NCBI GenBank assembly: GCA_900754795.1
Contig: CAAEEA010000078.1
Coordinates: 1 to 38,018 of the forward strand
Reading direction: 5' to 3'
DNA: 38,018 nucleotides
Origin: Clostridia bacterium
GTDB taxonomy: Bacteria; Bacillota; Clostridia; Peptostreptococcales; Anaerovoracaceae
Below are positions 16,790 to 25,469 of this stretch, one piece after another; positions within the stretch are counted from its first letter, which is position 1; each line of letters opens with the position of its first letter. The notes beneath the pieces were generated by a model that was given only the letters and a program-made list of their open reading frames with translations, was not told the DNA's origin and did no database searches. Position numbers and translations under genes: made by a program.

Positions 16790-19700
16790 ATGGTTTTCAG
16801 AATATATGTGGAAAAAAAGCCGGGACTGGACAACGAAGCCCGCGCCCTCAGGGGCGACATCAATGAGCTTTTGCGTATCGGTTCTGTAGAAAAGGTAAGA
16901 GTTTTTAACAGATACGATGTTGAAGGCATTGACAGAGAACTGTTTGATTACGCGGTAAATACGGTGTTTTCCGAGCCGCAGCTGGACATAGCCTCGGACG
17001 CGGCGGATACGGAGGGAGCCTCCTGTGTTTTCGCGGTCGAGCCTCTTCCGGGACAGTTTGACCAGAGAGCGTCTTCGGCTGCCGAATGCATACAGATCAT
17101 ATCAAGGGGCGACCGCCCTTTGGTAAAAACGGCAAAGATATATGCTCTTTACGGAAATATCACCGCTGATGATGCGGCGGCCGTTAAAAAATACGTGATA
17201 AACGCGGTTGAATCCCGTGAAGCCGATATGGCCATGCCTGAAACTCTTGATATGGCATATGAAAAGCCGCGGCCGGTAGAGATTATCGAAGGTTTTCGCG
17301 ATATGACGGACGAAGAACTTGCAGGTTTTATCAGCGAACGCGGTCTTGCCATGGATCTTGCCGACATAATTACTTGCCGCGATTATTTCAGCAGTGAAGA
17401 CAGAGACCCGACTATCACAGAGATCAGGATGATCGACACATACTGGTCGGATCACTGCCGTCATACTACTTTTAACACCGTGATAGACGACGTGCAGTTT
17501 GAAGACGACGCGCTTAAAGAAGCCTATGACAGATATATGAAGCTCCGCGCCTATCTTGGACGAAGCAAGCCGGTAACGCTCATGGATATAGGCACCATAG
17601 CCGCCAAATACCTCAAAATGCTCGGAAAGCTGGATAAGCTGGACGAATCAGAGGAAATCAACGCCTGTACCGTAAAGATAAAAGTGACGGTAGACGGCAA
17701 AGAAGAAGACTGGCTGCTGCTGTTCAAAAACGAAACTCACAATCATCCGACGGAGATAGAACCTTTCGGCGGCGCGGCCACCTGCGTGGGCGGAGCAATC
17801 AGAGATCCTCTTTCAGGACGCTGCTATGTATACGCTGCCATGAGAGTGACCGGAGCGGGAGATCCTCTTGTACCGGTGGATGAGACTATAGAAGGCAAGC
17901 TGCCTCAGCGGAAGCTTGTTACTACGGCGGCGGCCGGATACAGTTCATATGGCAATCAGATAGGACTTGCCACCGGACATGTGGACGAGATTTATCATCC
18001 GGGATATGTCGCCAAGAGAATGGAGATCGGAGCGGTGATCGGAGCTGCTCCGGCAGAAAACGTGGTGAGGGAAAAACCTCAGCCGACTGACAGGGTCATC
18101 CTGCTTGGAGGACGCACAGGCAGAGACGGATGCGGCGGGGCGACCGGATCTTCCAAGTCCCATGATGTTTCTTCCCTTGAAACATGCGGAGCCGAGGTAC
18201 AGAAAGGCAACGCGCCGGAGGAAAGGAAACTCCAGAGACTGTTCAGAAATCCTGAGGCTTCACGGCTGATCAGACGCTGCAACGATTTCGGAGCAGGCGG
18301 TGTTTCGGTAGCCATAGGAGAACTGGCCGACGGCCTTGTGATAGATCTGAATAAAGTGCCTAAAAAGTATGAAGGGCTGGACGGCACCGAACTTGCAATC
18401 AGCGAGTCCCAGGAGAGGATGGCTGTGGTTGTGGCGGAAAAAGACGTTAACCGTTTCCGCCAGCTGGCTCACGATGAGAACCTTGAAGCTACCGTAGTAG
18501 CGAGAGTGACCGAAGAACCGAGACTTTCCATGTTCTGGAACGGCGACAATATAGTCAATATTTCCAGAGAGTTCCTCAACTCCAACGGAGCTGCCAAACA
18601 TGTTTCCGTCAGGACGGCGGCCATGGAGCCGTACGAGAGAAAGGTTTCCGGAAGCTTTGCGGAAAATTACAAAACTCTGGCCTGCGATCTTAACGCCTGT
18701 TCAAAGCGCGGACTTGTTGAAAGGTTCGATTCGACGATCGGAGCCGGTACCGTGCTGATGCCTTTCGGCGGAAAGTATCAGAGAACGCCGATTCAGGCCA
18801 TGGCGAACAAGATCTCCCTCGAAAAGGGCGAGACTGACGACTGCAGCGTGATGGCCTGGGGCTATGATCCGTACATAACCGAAAAGAATCCTTACGCCGG
18901 AGCTTATCTGGCTGTGCTCGAATCAGTGTCGAAGCTGATCGCCACCGGAGCGGCCTTTAATGACGTTTATCTGTCTTTCCAGGAATATTTTGAAAAACTG
19001 GGCAAAGACCCTGATAAGTGGGGACAGCCGACGGCTGCTCTCCTGGGAGCGCTGGACGCTCAGATCGGTCTTGAAGTGGCGGCCATCGGAGGCAAGGATT
19101 CAATGAGCGGAACTTTTGAAGACATGCATGTGCCGCCTACCCTTGTATCTTTTGCGGTGACTACGGCAAAAACCGGCGACATCGTTTCTCCGGAATTCAA
19201 GAAAGCCGGACACGATGTTTATCTGCTGCGCTCAGACAGGAATGAAAACGGACTTCCTGATACCGAATCTCTGAAACAGCTGTTCAAAAAAGTACACAGT
19301 CTGATGACATGCGGCAGAGCCAGAGCGTGCTATACCGTAGGATGCGGCGGCGTCGCCGACGCGGTATTCAAAATGTGCATGGGCAACGGACTGGGATTTG
19401 AATACAATGAAAACCTTACCAATGATGAACTTTTCGGATATGATTACGGAGCCTTTGTCGTAGAGATAGACTATGACGAGGACAGACCGCCTGAAGCAGC
19501 CGAAGAAGAAAAAGCCACTGACAACAAGTTCACCGCCTGCCATATCGGTCATATCACAGATGACGGATTTATCAGCCGCGGCAGTGAGAAACTGTCCATG
19601 GCAGAGCTGTGCGGGCTTTACGAAGACAGGATGGAGCCTGTTTACCCTTGCAATATCAGCGCCTCAGAGGGCGAATTCCCTCTCATATCTTATAGAGAAG

Positions 19701-20533
19701 AATGCGGGGCAAAAGCTCCTGCAGTGAAGAGCGCCAGACCTAAGGTGCTCATTCCGGTATTCCCGGGAACCAACTGTGAGTACGATACGGCCAGAGCGTT
19801 CGACAGAGCAGGGGCTGAGACAGAAATCTTTGTCATAAACAATCTGACGGCTTCTGACGTCGCGACCTCCATAGAAGATTTCGCGGATAAGGTAAGAGAC
19901 AGCCAGATGATATTTATTCCGGGAGGATTTTCCGGAGGAGACGAGCCTGACGGTTCAGGAAAGCTTATAACCGCTTTCTTCAGAAATCAGGAGATAAAAG
20001 AGGCTGTAACTGAGCTGCTCGACAGGAGAGACGGTCTCATGGCCGGTATATGTAACGGCTTCCAGGCTCTTATTAAGCTGGGACTGGTGCCTTTCGGAAA
20101 GATAATGGATACGGACGCGGATTTTCCGACTCTGACGTATAATAAGATCGCGCGCCATCAGTCAAAGCTGGTTAGAGTAAGGGTTGCTTCCTGCAATTCG
20201 CCGTGGCTTTCACAGACACAGGTCGGAGATATATATACCGTTCCGGTATCTCATGGAGAGGGACGTTTCATCGCCGGTCATGAACTTCTTAAAGAACTGG
20301 CTGCCAAAGGACAGATAATCACTCAGTATGTGGATATGGATGGAAATCCTACAGGAGATGTACAGTTCAATCCTAACGGATCTGACTGGGCCGTAGAGGG
20401 AATAGTATCGCCTGACGGAAGAGTCCTGGGCAAGATGGGCCATGCCGAGAGAACAGGAGCGGGCCTTTATAAGAATGTGCCGGGTGAGTACGACATGAAA
20501 ATGTTTGAATCAGCCGTAAAATATTTCAGATAA
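16790..20533 (+). CDS. purL: PurL, single-chain FGAM synthase with fused PurS-like and glutaminase domains
   Basis: This enzyme converts FGAR and glutamine to FGAM. The 1247-residue chain joins what Bacillus splits into PurS, PurL and PurQ: an N-terminal PurS-like region, two ATP-binding synthetase halves (DTYWSDHCRHTTF near 215, FKNETHNHPTEIEPFGGAATC near 310, GGKDSM near 766), and a C-terminal class I glutaminase. The glutaminase triad is complete: Cys1088 (GICNGFQ), His1218 and Glu1220 (GHAER); the conserved HGEGRF is at 1155. The intact glutaminase contrasts with the cysteine-less PurF in the same operon. The start is fixed by GGGAAGGAG 7 bases upstream. Confidence 0.97.
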   Translation: MVFRIYVEKKPGLDNEARALRGDINELLRIGSVEKVRVFNRYDVEGIDRELFDYAVNTVFSEPQLDIASDAADTEGASCVFAVEPLPGQFDQRASSAAECIQIISRGDRPLVKTAKIYALYGNITADDAAAVKKYVINAVESREADMAMPETLDMAYEKPRPVEIIEGFRDMTDEELAGFISERGLAMDLADIITCRDYFSSEDRDPTITEIRMIDTYWSDHCRHTTFNTVIDDVQFEDDALKEAYDRYMKLRAYLGRSKPVTLMDIGTIAAKYLKMLGKLDKLDESEEINACTVKIKVTVDGKEEDWLLLFKNETHNHPTEIEPFGGAATCVGGAIRDPLSGRCYVYAAMRVTGAGDPLVPVDETIEGKLPQRKLVTTAAAGYSSYGNQIGLATGHVDEIYHPGYVAKRMEIGAVIGAAPAENVVREKPQPTDRVILLGGRTGRDGCGGATGSSKSHDVSSLETCGAEVQKGNAPEERKLQRLFRNPEASRLIRRCNDFGAGGVSVAIGELADGLVIDLNKVPKKYEGLDGTELAISESQERMAVVVAEKDVNRFRQLAHDENLEATVVARVTEEPRLSMFWNGDNIVNISREFLNSNGAAKHVSVRTAAMEPYERKVSGSFAENYKTLACDLNACSKRGLVERFDSTIGAGTVLMPFGGKYQRTPIQAMANKISLEKGETDDCSVMAWGYDPYITEKNPYAGAYLAVLESVSKLIATGAAFNDVYLSFQEYFEKLGKDPDKWGQPTAALLGALDAQIGLEVAAIGGKDSMSGTFEDMHVPPTLVSFAVTTAKTGDIVSPEFKKAGHDVYLLRSDRNENGLPDTESLKQLFKKVHSLMTCGRARACYTVGCGGVADAVFKMCMGNGLGFEYNENLTNDELFGYDYGAFVVEIDYDEDRPPEAAEEEKATDNKFTACHIGHITDDGFISRGSEKLSMAELCGLYEDRMEPVYPCNISASEGEFPLISYREECGAKAPAVKSARPKVLIPVFPGTNCEYDTARAFDRAGAETEIFVINNLTASDVATSIEDFADKVRDSQMIFIPGGFSGGDEPDGSGKLITAFFRNQEIKEAVTELLDRRDGLMAGICNGFQALIKLGLVPFGKIMDTDADFPTLTYNKIARHQSKLVRVRVASCNSPWLSQTQVGDIYTVPVSHGEGRFIAGHELLKELAAKGQIITQYVDMDGNPTGDVQFNPNGSDWAVEGIVSPDGRVLGKMGHAERTGAGLYKNVPGEYDMKMFESAVKYFR

Positions 20534-20546
20534 GAGGAGAATTCAC

Positions 20547-21737
20547 ATGGAAAGAAGAATAGGAACAATTTCAAGAGGCCTCAGAGCGCCTATCATAAAA
20601 GAGGGAGACGACCTTGCCAAAATAGCCGTTGATACTCTTATGAACTGCATAGACAACGGAGATTTTGAGATAGGAAGCAAGGATGTTTTTGCCGTCACAG
20701 AGTCAATACTTGCCAGAGCTCAGGCAAACTACGCGACTACCGGACAGCTTGCCGCCGATGTCAGGGCCAAGCTGGGCGGACAGACTGTCGGCGTTGTTTT
20801 TCCGATACTCAGCCGCAACAGGTTCGCTATCTGCCTCAGGGGAATGGCAAAAGGAGCGAAAAAGATCGTTCTCATGCTCAGCTATCCGAGCGATGAAGTA
20901 GGCAACCACCTCCTTGATCTTGATCTGATGGATGAAAAGGGCATAGACCCTTACCGCGATGTGCTCACTCAGGAAGAGTTTGAAAATCTGTTCGGAAAGT
21001 CGAAACATACTTTTACCGACATTGATTATGTAAACTACTATAAAGACCTGATAGAGGAAGAGGGAGCCGAAGCTCAGATAATATTCGCCAATGACCCGAG
21101 AAAGATCCTCGACTATACGGACAAAGTCATATGCGCGGACATACACACCCGCGCCCGCACCAAGAGACTCATCAAAGCGGCAGGCGGCTCTGTGGTGCTG
21201 ACCATGGACGAACTGCTCAACGCTCCTGTTGACGGATCGGGATATAATCCTGACTACGGTATCCTCGGGTCCAATAAAGCCACCGAAGATACGATCAAGC
21301 TCTTTCCGATCAGATGTCAGGAATTTGTGAACAAAGTTCAGGGAGAAATCAGGAACCGCACCGGCAAGACCGTAGAAGTGATGGTATACGGCGACGGAGC
21401 TTTCAAAGATCCTGTAGGAAAGATATGGGAACTTGCCGACCCGGTAGTTTCGCCGGGATTCACCGAAGGTCTCATAGGACAGCCTAATGAACTCAAGCTC
21501 AAATATCTTGCCGATAACGATTTCGGACACCTCAGAGGAGAGGAGCTCAAAGCGGCGATTGAGGAGGCCATACGGGAAAAAGACGCCAACCTTGTGGGAC
21601 AGATGGTAACTGAAGGAACCACTCCGCGCCGTCTGACAGACCTGCTGGGTTCTCTGTGCGATCTGACATCCGGTTCGGGTGACAAGGGGACCCCGTTTAT
21701 ATACATCCAGGGCTACTTCGACAACTATACAGACTGA
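20547..21737 (+). CDS. Coenzyme F420-0:gamma-glutamyl ligase-like (CofE-like) protein
   Basis: The 396-residue protein belongs to the CofE-like family (F420-0:gamma-L-glutamyl ligase fold). Support comes from the start GTISRGLRAPIIKEGDDLAKIA, the DVFAVTESILARAQ strand and the later MVYGDGAFKDPVG segment with YGDGAF. No F420 synthesis gene (cofC, cofD, cofG, cofH) is in the window, so classic F420 glutamylation is doubtful. It sits 13 bases after purL with RBS AGAGGAG and before the operon terminator, so it is co-expressed with purine genes. A folate- or nucleotide-linked glutamyl ligase role is possible but unproven. No motif or domain appears damaged. Confidence 0.8.
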   Translation: MERRIGTISRGLRAPIIKEGDDLAKIAVDTLMNCIDNGDFEIGSKDVFAVTESILARAQANYATTGQLAADVRAKLGGQTVGVVFPILSRNRFAICLRGMAKGAKKIVLMLSYPSDEVGNHLLDLDLMDEKGIDPYRDVLTQEEFENLFGKSKHTFTDIDYVNYYKDLIEEEGAEAQIIFANDPRKILDYTDKVICADIHTRARTKRLIKAAGGSVVLTMDELLNAPVDGSGYNPDYGILGSNKATEDTIKLFPIRCQEFVNKVQGEIRNRTGKTVEVMVYGDGAFKDPVGKIWELADPVVSPGFTEGLIGQPNELKLKYLADNDFGHLRGEELKAAIEEAIREKDANLVGQMVTEGTTPRRLTDLLGSLCDLTSGSGDKGTPFIYIQGYFDNYTD

Positions 21738-21747
21738 TACGGCATAA

Positions 21748-21780
21748 AAAGACCCGCGGCCCTGCGCCGCGGGTCTTCTT
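21748..21780. terminator. Bidirectional terminator, purine operon and convergent activator gene
   Basis: A perfect 10-base stem, GACCCGCGGC (21751-21760) with GCCGCGGGTC (21766-21775), encloses a 5-base loop. It is followed by TCTTCTT on the plus strand and by TCTTTTTATG on the minus strand, the better U-run. Confidence 0.9.
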
Positions 21781-21812
21781 GCGTCATGTATGGCGGTTAC
21801 AAAAAGTCTCTG

Positions 21813-23780
21813 CTATGATCTGCCTCTCAGCATCTTAATGCCTTTTTCCGTGATAAGAGTGCCTGCTCTGCCTTTGCCGATGGATATGAGACCCTCAGCA
21901 TCCATGTGGTTGAGCATGGAGCGAAGCTTGTTGTCGCTCAGGTGAGTGCCTTCGTTGTTTAAGAGGTGCAGGAGCGAGGATCTGCCGATACCGTGAGAAA
22001 GCTCCGAGTTTTCACGCAGTATACGCAGGATCGCCAGCTGCACTCTGTCTTCCATAGCGGCGGGAGTTCTGACGTCGGCAAACTGGAAAATATATTCAGG
22101 CAAAGCCGAAAGGGTTTTGTAGTATGTCGCGAGGTTTTCCAGTTCACGGACATTGCCCGGCCAGTCATAGTTAACGAGGCACTTCATTTCTTCTTTTGTG
22201 ATCTTCTGATAGCCGTCTCCGAGAAAATACCTCAGCAGTTCAGTAATATCCTTCTTTCTGCGGCGTAGGGGGGGTATGACCACAGGGAATACGTTCAGGC
22301 GGAAGAACAGATCGCTCCTGAATGTTCCTTCTCTTACAGCCGCCTCCAGATTCTTGTTCGTAGCGGCGATTAGACGTATATCAATGTCTATGAGGCGGTT
22401 TCCGCCTACTTTCATGATCTGGCGTTCCTGTATGGTCCGGAGAAGTCTCGCCTGTAATTTTGGGGAAATATCTCCTATCTCATCGAGAAAGATCGTACCG
22501 TGATTGGCCTCTTCAAACAGACCTGTCTTGCCCCTTGACTGAGCGCCCGTAAAAGCTCCCGGCTCATATCCGAAAAGTTCACTTTCCAGAAGAGTGTCGG
22601 GAACAGCGGCGCAGTTGATCGCGACAAAAGGATATTTGTTCCTGTGAGAAGCATTGTGGATAGACTGAGCCATGAGCTCTTTTCCGGTGCCGCTTTCGCC
22701 GCTGATCAGAACCGTGTGGTCTGTCAGAGCTATCTGGCGGGCTGTCTGGATGACTTTGTTCATATCTTCAGACACGTGGATTATGTCATTAAACCGGTGT
22801 TTGGCGGTAAAGCCTTTCTGCTGTATGGTTCTGCTGGCTGTCTCCACTTCAGATTCATCCTGCAAAGTGATATAATAACCTGCTATTTCATCCATCAGAT
22901 TTATCGGGTATTTATCGTAGTAATATCTCTTGCCGCCGATCGTTATCGGCGTCATCTCCGGATCGGGAGAAGCCAGAACGGCGGGGTCGATATGATCTGC
23001 TATCTTGACGGAGCTCTTGCTGTCGCACTGAAGGATACGGCTGGCTTTGTCGTTGAGATATACCAGCTCATAATAACTGTCAACCAGAATCATTCCGATT
23101 TTGCTGGTATTGACTATATGGCTCAGCATTTCGCTTTTCAGGTATCCGAAGACATAGTTGGCGTGAAAAGCGGTATTTGATTCAACGATAGAGTGGATAT
23201 GCCTGAAGAGATTGCGGTTGACCGCGGGAACATCAAGATCCAGCATTTTCATAAGTTTAAAAGTCGTGTCAAAGCTGACGCGGCGGTAGCCTATGTCGAT
23301 GACCTTTTTGATGTGGGCCGGTACGAGATGAGGTTCGGCAGGCGTGATGGCGATATCTATGTTGTCATATATACCGGTGTGCTCAAGAGCGCTGTCATAA
23401 GGCACCATATTTATATGGCCGAGACCTATCTCATAAAAGGCGTAAGTAGTATCTAAAGAACTGTCATAATTGTCGTTTACAATCAGAACGGTAGTACCTG
23501 CCGGGATTTTGGAGATCTGGTTAAGAGCTTCCCGGTCAGGGCTTCTTTTCATTTTGATGATGCGGGAAAGATCGTCCACATGATCTGAAAGTTCCTGAAG
23601 CGCCTGATCGCTGAGAACCAGAAAGGCGTCCGCTTCGAGTTTCTGATCCGGGGAGATATCGGGCAGGAAGCAGTTTGTAAATGTTATGTAGCGGTCAAAG
23701 ATGTCTTCCAGATTGTTTTTGATGAACGCTATTGCGTTGGCGTTCTCATTGTCGCGGTAAAAAATAGTCACTTTTTTCAT
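21813..23780 (-). CDS. Sigma-54-dependent activator with PAS domain and unusual C-terminus
   Basis: This 655-residue enhancer-binding protein has an N-terminal region of about 200 residues (possibly related to the PrpR sensor domain; uncertain), a PAS domain at about 235-330 (SKIGMILVDSYYELVYLND), and an AAA+ core with Walker A GESGTGKE (near 360), GAFTGA (near 403) and RxDLFFRLNVFP. The C-terminus lacks the usual Fis-type helix-turn-helix. Instead a helical tail (ILRENSELSHGIGRSSLLHLL ... MLNHMDAEGLISIGKGRAGTLIT) looks like a winged helix. I start at the ATG ending at 23780, with AAAGGAG upstream; a longer in-frame start at 23849 would precede the promoter. It is divergent from a peptide operon with a sigma-54 promoter 160 bases away, its probable target. 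Confidence 0.93.
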   Translation of the reverse strand: MKKVTIFYRDNENANAIAFIKNNLEDIFDRYITFTNCFLPDISPDQKLEADAFLVLSDQALQELSDHVDDLSRIIKMKRSPDREALNQISKIPAGTTVLIVNDNYDSSLDTTYAFYEIGLGHINMVPYDSALEHTGIYDNIDIAITPAEPHLVPAHIKKVIDIGYRRVSFDTTFKLMKMLDLDVPAVNRNLFRHIHSIVESNTAFHANYVFGYLKSEMLSHIVNTSKIGMILVDSYYELVYLNDKASRILQCDSKSSVKIADHIDPAVLASPDPEMTPITIGGKRYYYDKYPINLMDEIAGYYITLQDESEVETASRTIQQKGFTAKHRFNDIIHVSEDMNKVIQTARQIALTDHTVLISGESGTGKELMAQSIHNASHRNKYPFVAINCAAVPDTLLESELFGYEPGAFTGAQSRGKTGLFEEANHGTIFLDEIGDISPKLQARLLRTIQERQIMKVGGNRLIDIDIRLIAATNKNLEAAVREGTFRSDLFFRLNVFPVVIPPLRRRKKDITELLRYFLGDGYQKITKEEMKCLVNYDWPGNVRELENLATYYKTLSALPEYIFQFADVRTPAAMEDRVQLAILRILRENSELSHGIGRSSLLHLLNNEGTHLSDNKLRSMLNHMDAEGLISIGKGRAGTLITEKGIKMLRGRS

Positions 23781-23802
23781 AAGTCTAACCACTCCTTTTG
23801 TA

Positions 23803-23818
23803 TGGTGTAATTGTACCA
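23803..23818. repeat. Imperfect palindrome, candidate activator site and autoregulatory operator
   Basis: TGGTGTAATTGTACCA pairs at 12 of 16 positions around a central AATT. It lies about 126 bases upstream of the -24 element at 23943 and overlaps the -10 of the activator gene's own promoter. A bound activator could both enhance the peptide operon and repress itself. This is inference. Confidence 0.4.
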
Positions 23819-23837
23819 CAAAAATATACGGTGTGAA
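23810..23837 (-). promoter_or_regulatory. Candidate sigma-70-type promoter of the activator gene
   Basis: On the minus strand, TTCACA (23832-23837) and TACAAT (23810-23815) are 16 bases apart, about 30 bases before the start codon ending at 23780. Confidence 0.45.
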
Positions 23838-23858
23838 AGCCGGGAACAAAAATAATGG

Positions 23859-23897
23859 GATAAAATGAGATAAAAAGACCGAATATTACCGAATTCC
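23859..23897 (+). repeat. Two short direct repeats with 10-base period ahead of the sigma-54 promoter
   Basis: GATAAAA occurs at 23859 and 23869, and ACCGAAT at 23878 and 23888. Each pair is exactly one helical turn apart, 50-85 bases upstream of the -24 element. They could be protein-binding or bending sites. Chance is not excluded in such an A/T-rich stretch. Confidence 0.25.
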
Positions 23898-23942
23898 CCC
23901 AAAAGAAATCCCCGGAAGGCTTAAAATACTGTGATTTCATTT

Positions 23943-23958
23943 TGGCACGGAAATTGCT
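23943..23958 (+). promoter_or_regulatory. Sigma-54 (-24/-12) promoter of the peptide transport operon
   Basis: TGGCACGGAAATTGCT is a near-perfect sigma-54 promoter, with GG at 23944-23945 and GC at 23956-23957. Start of transcription is predicted near 23969. It drives the genes from 24018, and the divergent sigma-54 activator gene lies next to it. Confidence 0.92.
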
Positions 23959-24017
23959 TTTTATATGATTAAAGTAAAAATCATATAAAAATAAGATAAA
24001 AAAGACGGAGAGATTTT

Positions 24018-25430
24018 ATGGAGCGAAATCGACAGGAACTTGAAAAAGAACTAAAAAGGCTCTTCGCCGAAAGCAAATATCCCGGAATGGCTGTCTCGGT
24101 CAGAGGACCGGGCGGAGTTCTCTTTGAAGGAGGATTTGGAGTAAGGGACGCCGAAAAAAACCTGCCGGCGGATACGGATACGGTCTTTGGAGTGGCCTCC
24201 ATGAGCAAATCCATGACATGTCTTGCCCTCTGCATATTAGAAACAGAAGGCAGACTCAGCCTTAAAGATCCGGTGAGCAAATATTTTCCAAAACTGCATA
24301 TTCCCGGCACGCCTGATGAACTGGTGACTCTGGAGATGATCGCCATGCACAGAGCGGGGCTTCCGCCCATGCCGCCTCTGGAGTGGTCTATCGCGATGAA
24401 CAGCGTTGAAAGAGACAGCAGATGGTACAGACATATGGTAGCCACCGCGCCGAATAAGATGGATAAGATCGAAGACGTAATCGAATACATATCAAAAGGC
24501 GACTACATACCTCTGGGAATGCCGGGAGAATACATGAGCTATTCCAATGACGGATACGCGATTCTCTCTTATGTGGTCGATAAGGCGTCGGGGATGAGCC
24601 TCGAAGAATTCCTGGACGAAAAGGTATTCAGACCTCTTGGAATGAAAAGGACCGTACTTGACGAGGACTGCGGCAAGGCCCGCGTCATCGCCGGCGGCAA
24701 CATAACCAGCCTGTTTGAAAGAGACGAAAAGGGCGGACTCCTTCAGGACGATAACTGGTCGGTACTGCCGCCTTTCAGAGGCTGCGCCTGTGTTAAATCC
24801 ACAGCTTCTGACATGAGCAGATATTATCAGGCGCTCTCAGACCTGGGAGCTGCTGACGGAAAACAGGCGATACCGGCAGAGGCCGTTGAACTTCTCATCG
24901 GCAGAAGATTTCCGGCAGGGCGGAAGCCTTTCTACTGTCTCGGACTGGAAAAATCCGTTATGGGAGGCAAGATCGTCTGTCAGCATTCAGGAGGCCTTCA
25001 CGGAGTGTCTTCCATGGGAGGCCTGATCGAAGGCGGATATTCCGCCGTCGTGCTCTGTAACGAGGGAGAAGTGGACGTAGAGCCGTTTCTGTGGAGATGT
25101 TACAATTTCATCCTGGGACTGCCTTTTGATACTCCCCATTACTGGGCTGTACCAAACGGAAAGGAATTTTCCGAACCCGAAGCCCTTATCGGAGACTTTC
25201 TCTGTAATGAGGGGCTGCCGGTACACACAGTAGTCAGACTCGAAAACGGCAGACTTGTCGCTGATTACGGGGATATAAAAGTTGATCTTCTTTTCTGCGG
25301 CGAAAGGTATTTCGCGGCGGTATCTCCTGAGGATCATAAGAAGCGGATCTCGACTTTCCGGTTTTATCTCAGAGACGGGAAAGCGTGGGCCGTAAAATGT
25401 TATAACCGCATTTATCAGCGGGTCGATTAG
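24018..25430 (+). CDS. Class C beta-lactamase-family serine hydrolase
   Basis: This 470-residue serine hydrolase of the class C/CubicO group has a complete catalytic set: Ser61-Met-Ser-Lys64 (SxxK), Tyr175-Ser-Asn177 (YxN), and His323-Ser-Gly (HSG, replacing KTG). No signal peptide is visible, so it acts in the cytoplasm and is unlikely to be a cell-wall carboxypeptidase or an antibiotic-resistance enzyme. Family members include D-aminopeptidases and D-amino acid amidases and esterases. The position as first gene of a peptide-import operon suggests cleavage of imported peptides, perhaps with D-residues; that is inference. The last 110 residues form an extra C-terminal domain. RBS GGAGAG precedes the ATG. 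Confidence 0.9.
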   Translation: MERNRQELEKELKRLFAESKYPGMAVSVRGPGGVLFEGGFGVRDAEKNLPADTDTVFGVASMSKSMTCLALCILETEGRLSLKDPVSKYFPKLHIPGTPDELVTLEMIAMHRAGLPPMPPLEWSIAMNSVERDSRWYRHMVATAPNKMDKIEDVIEYISKGDYIPLGMPGEYMSYSNDGYAILSYVVDKASGMSLEEFLDEKVFRPLGMKRTVLDEDCGKARVIAGGNITSLFERDEKGGLLQDDNWSVLPPFRGCACVKSTASDMSRYYQALSDLGAADGKQAIPAEAVELLIGRRFPAGRKPFYCLGLEKSVMGGKIVCQHSGGLHGVSSMGGLIEGGYSAVVLCNEGEVDVEPFLWRCYNFILGLPFDTPHYWAVPNGKEFSEPEALIGDFLCNEGLPVHTVVRLENGRLVADYGDIKVDLLFCGERYFAAVSPEDHKKRISTFRFYLRDGKAWAVKCYNRIYQRVD

Positions 25431-25469
25431 TTTATACCGCAACAAAATTATTTGAGAGAAGATGGAATT

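Noticed and set aside
24018..25430. Reading the class C hydrolase as an antibiotic-resistance beta-lactamase.
   Set aside because: It lacks a signal peptide, has HSG in place of KTG, and sits in a peptide-import operon; it fits the wider serine hydrolase family better.
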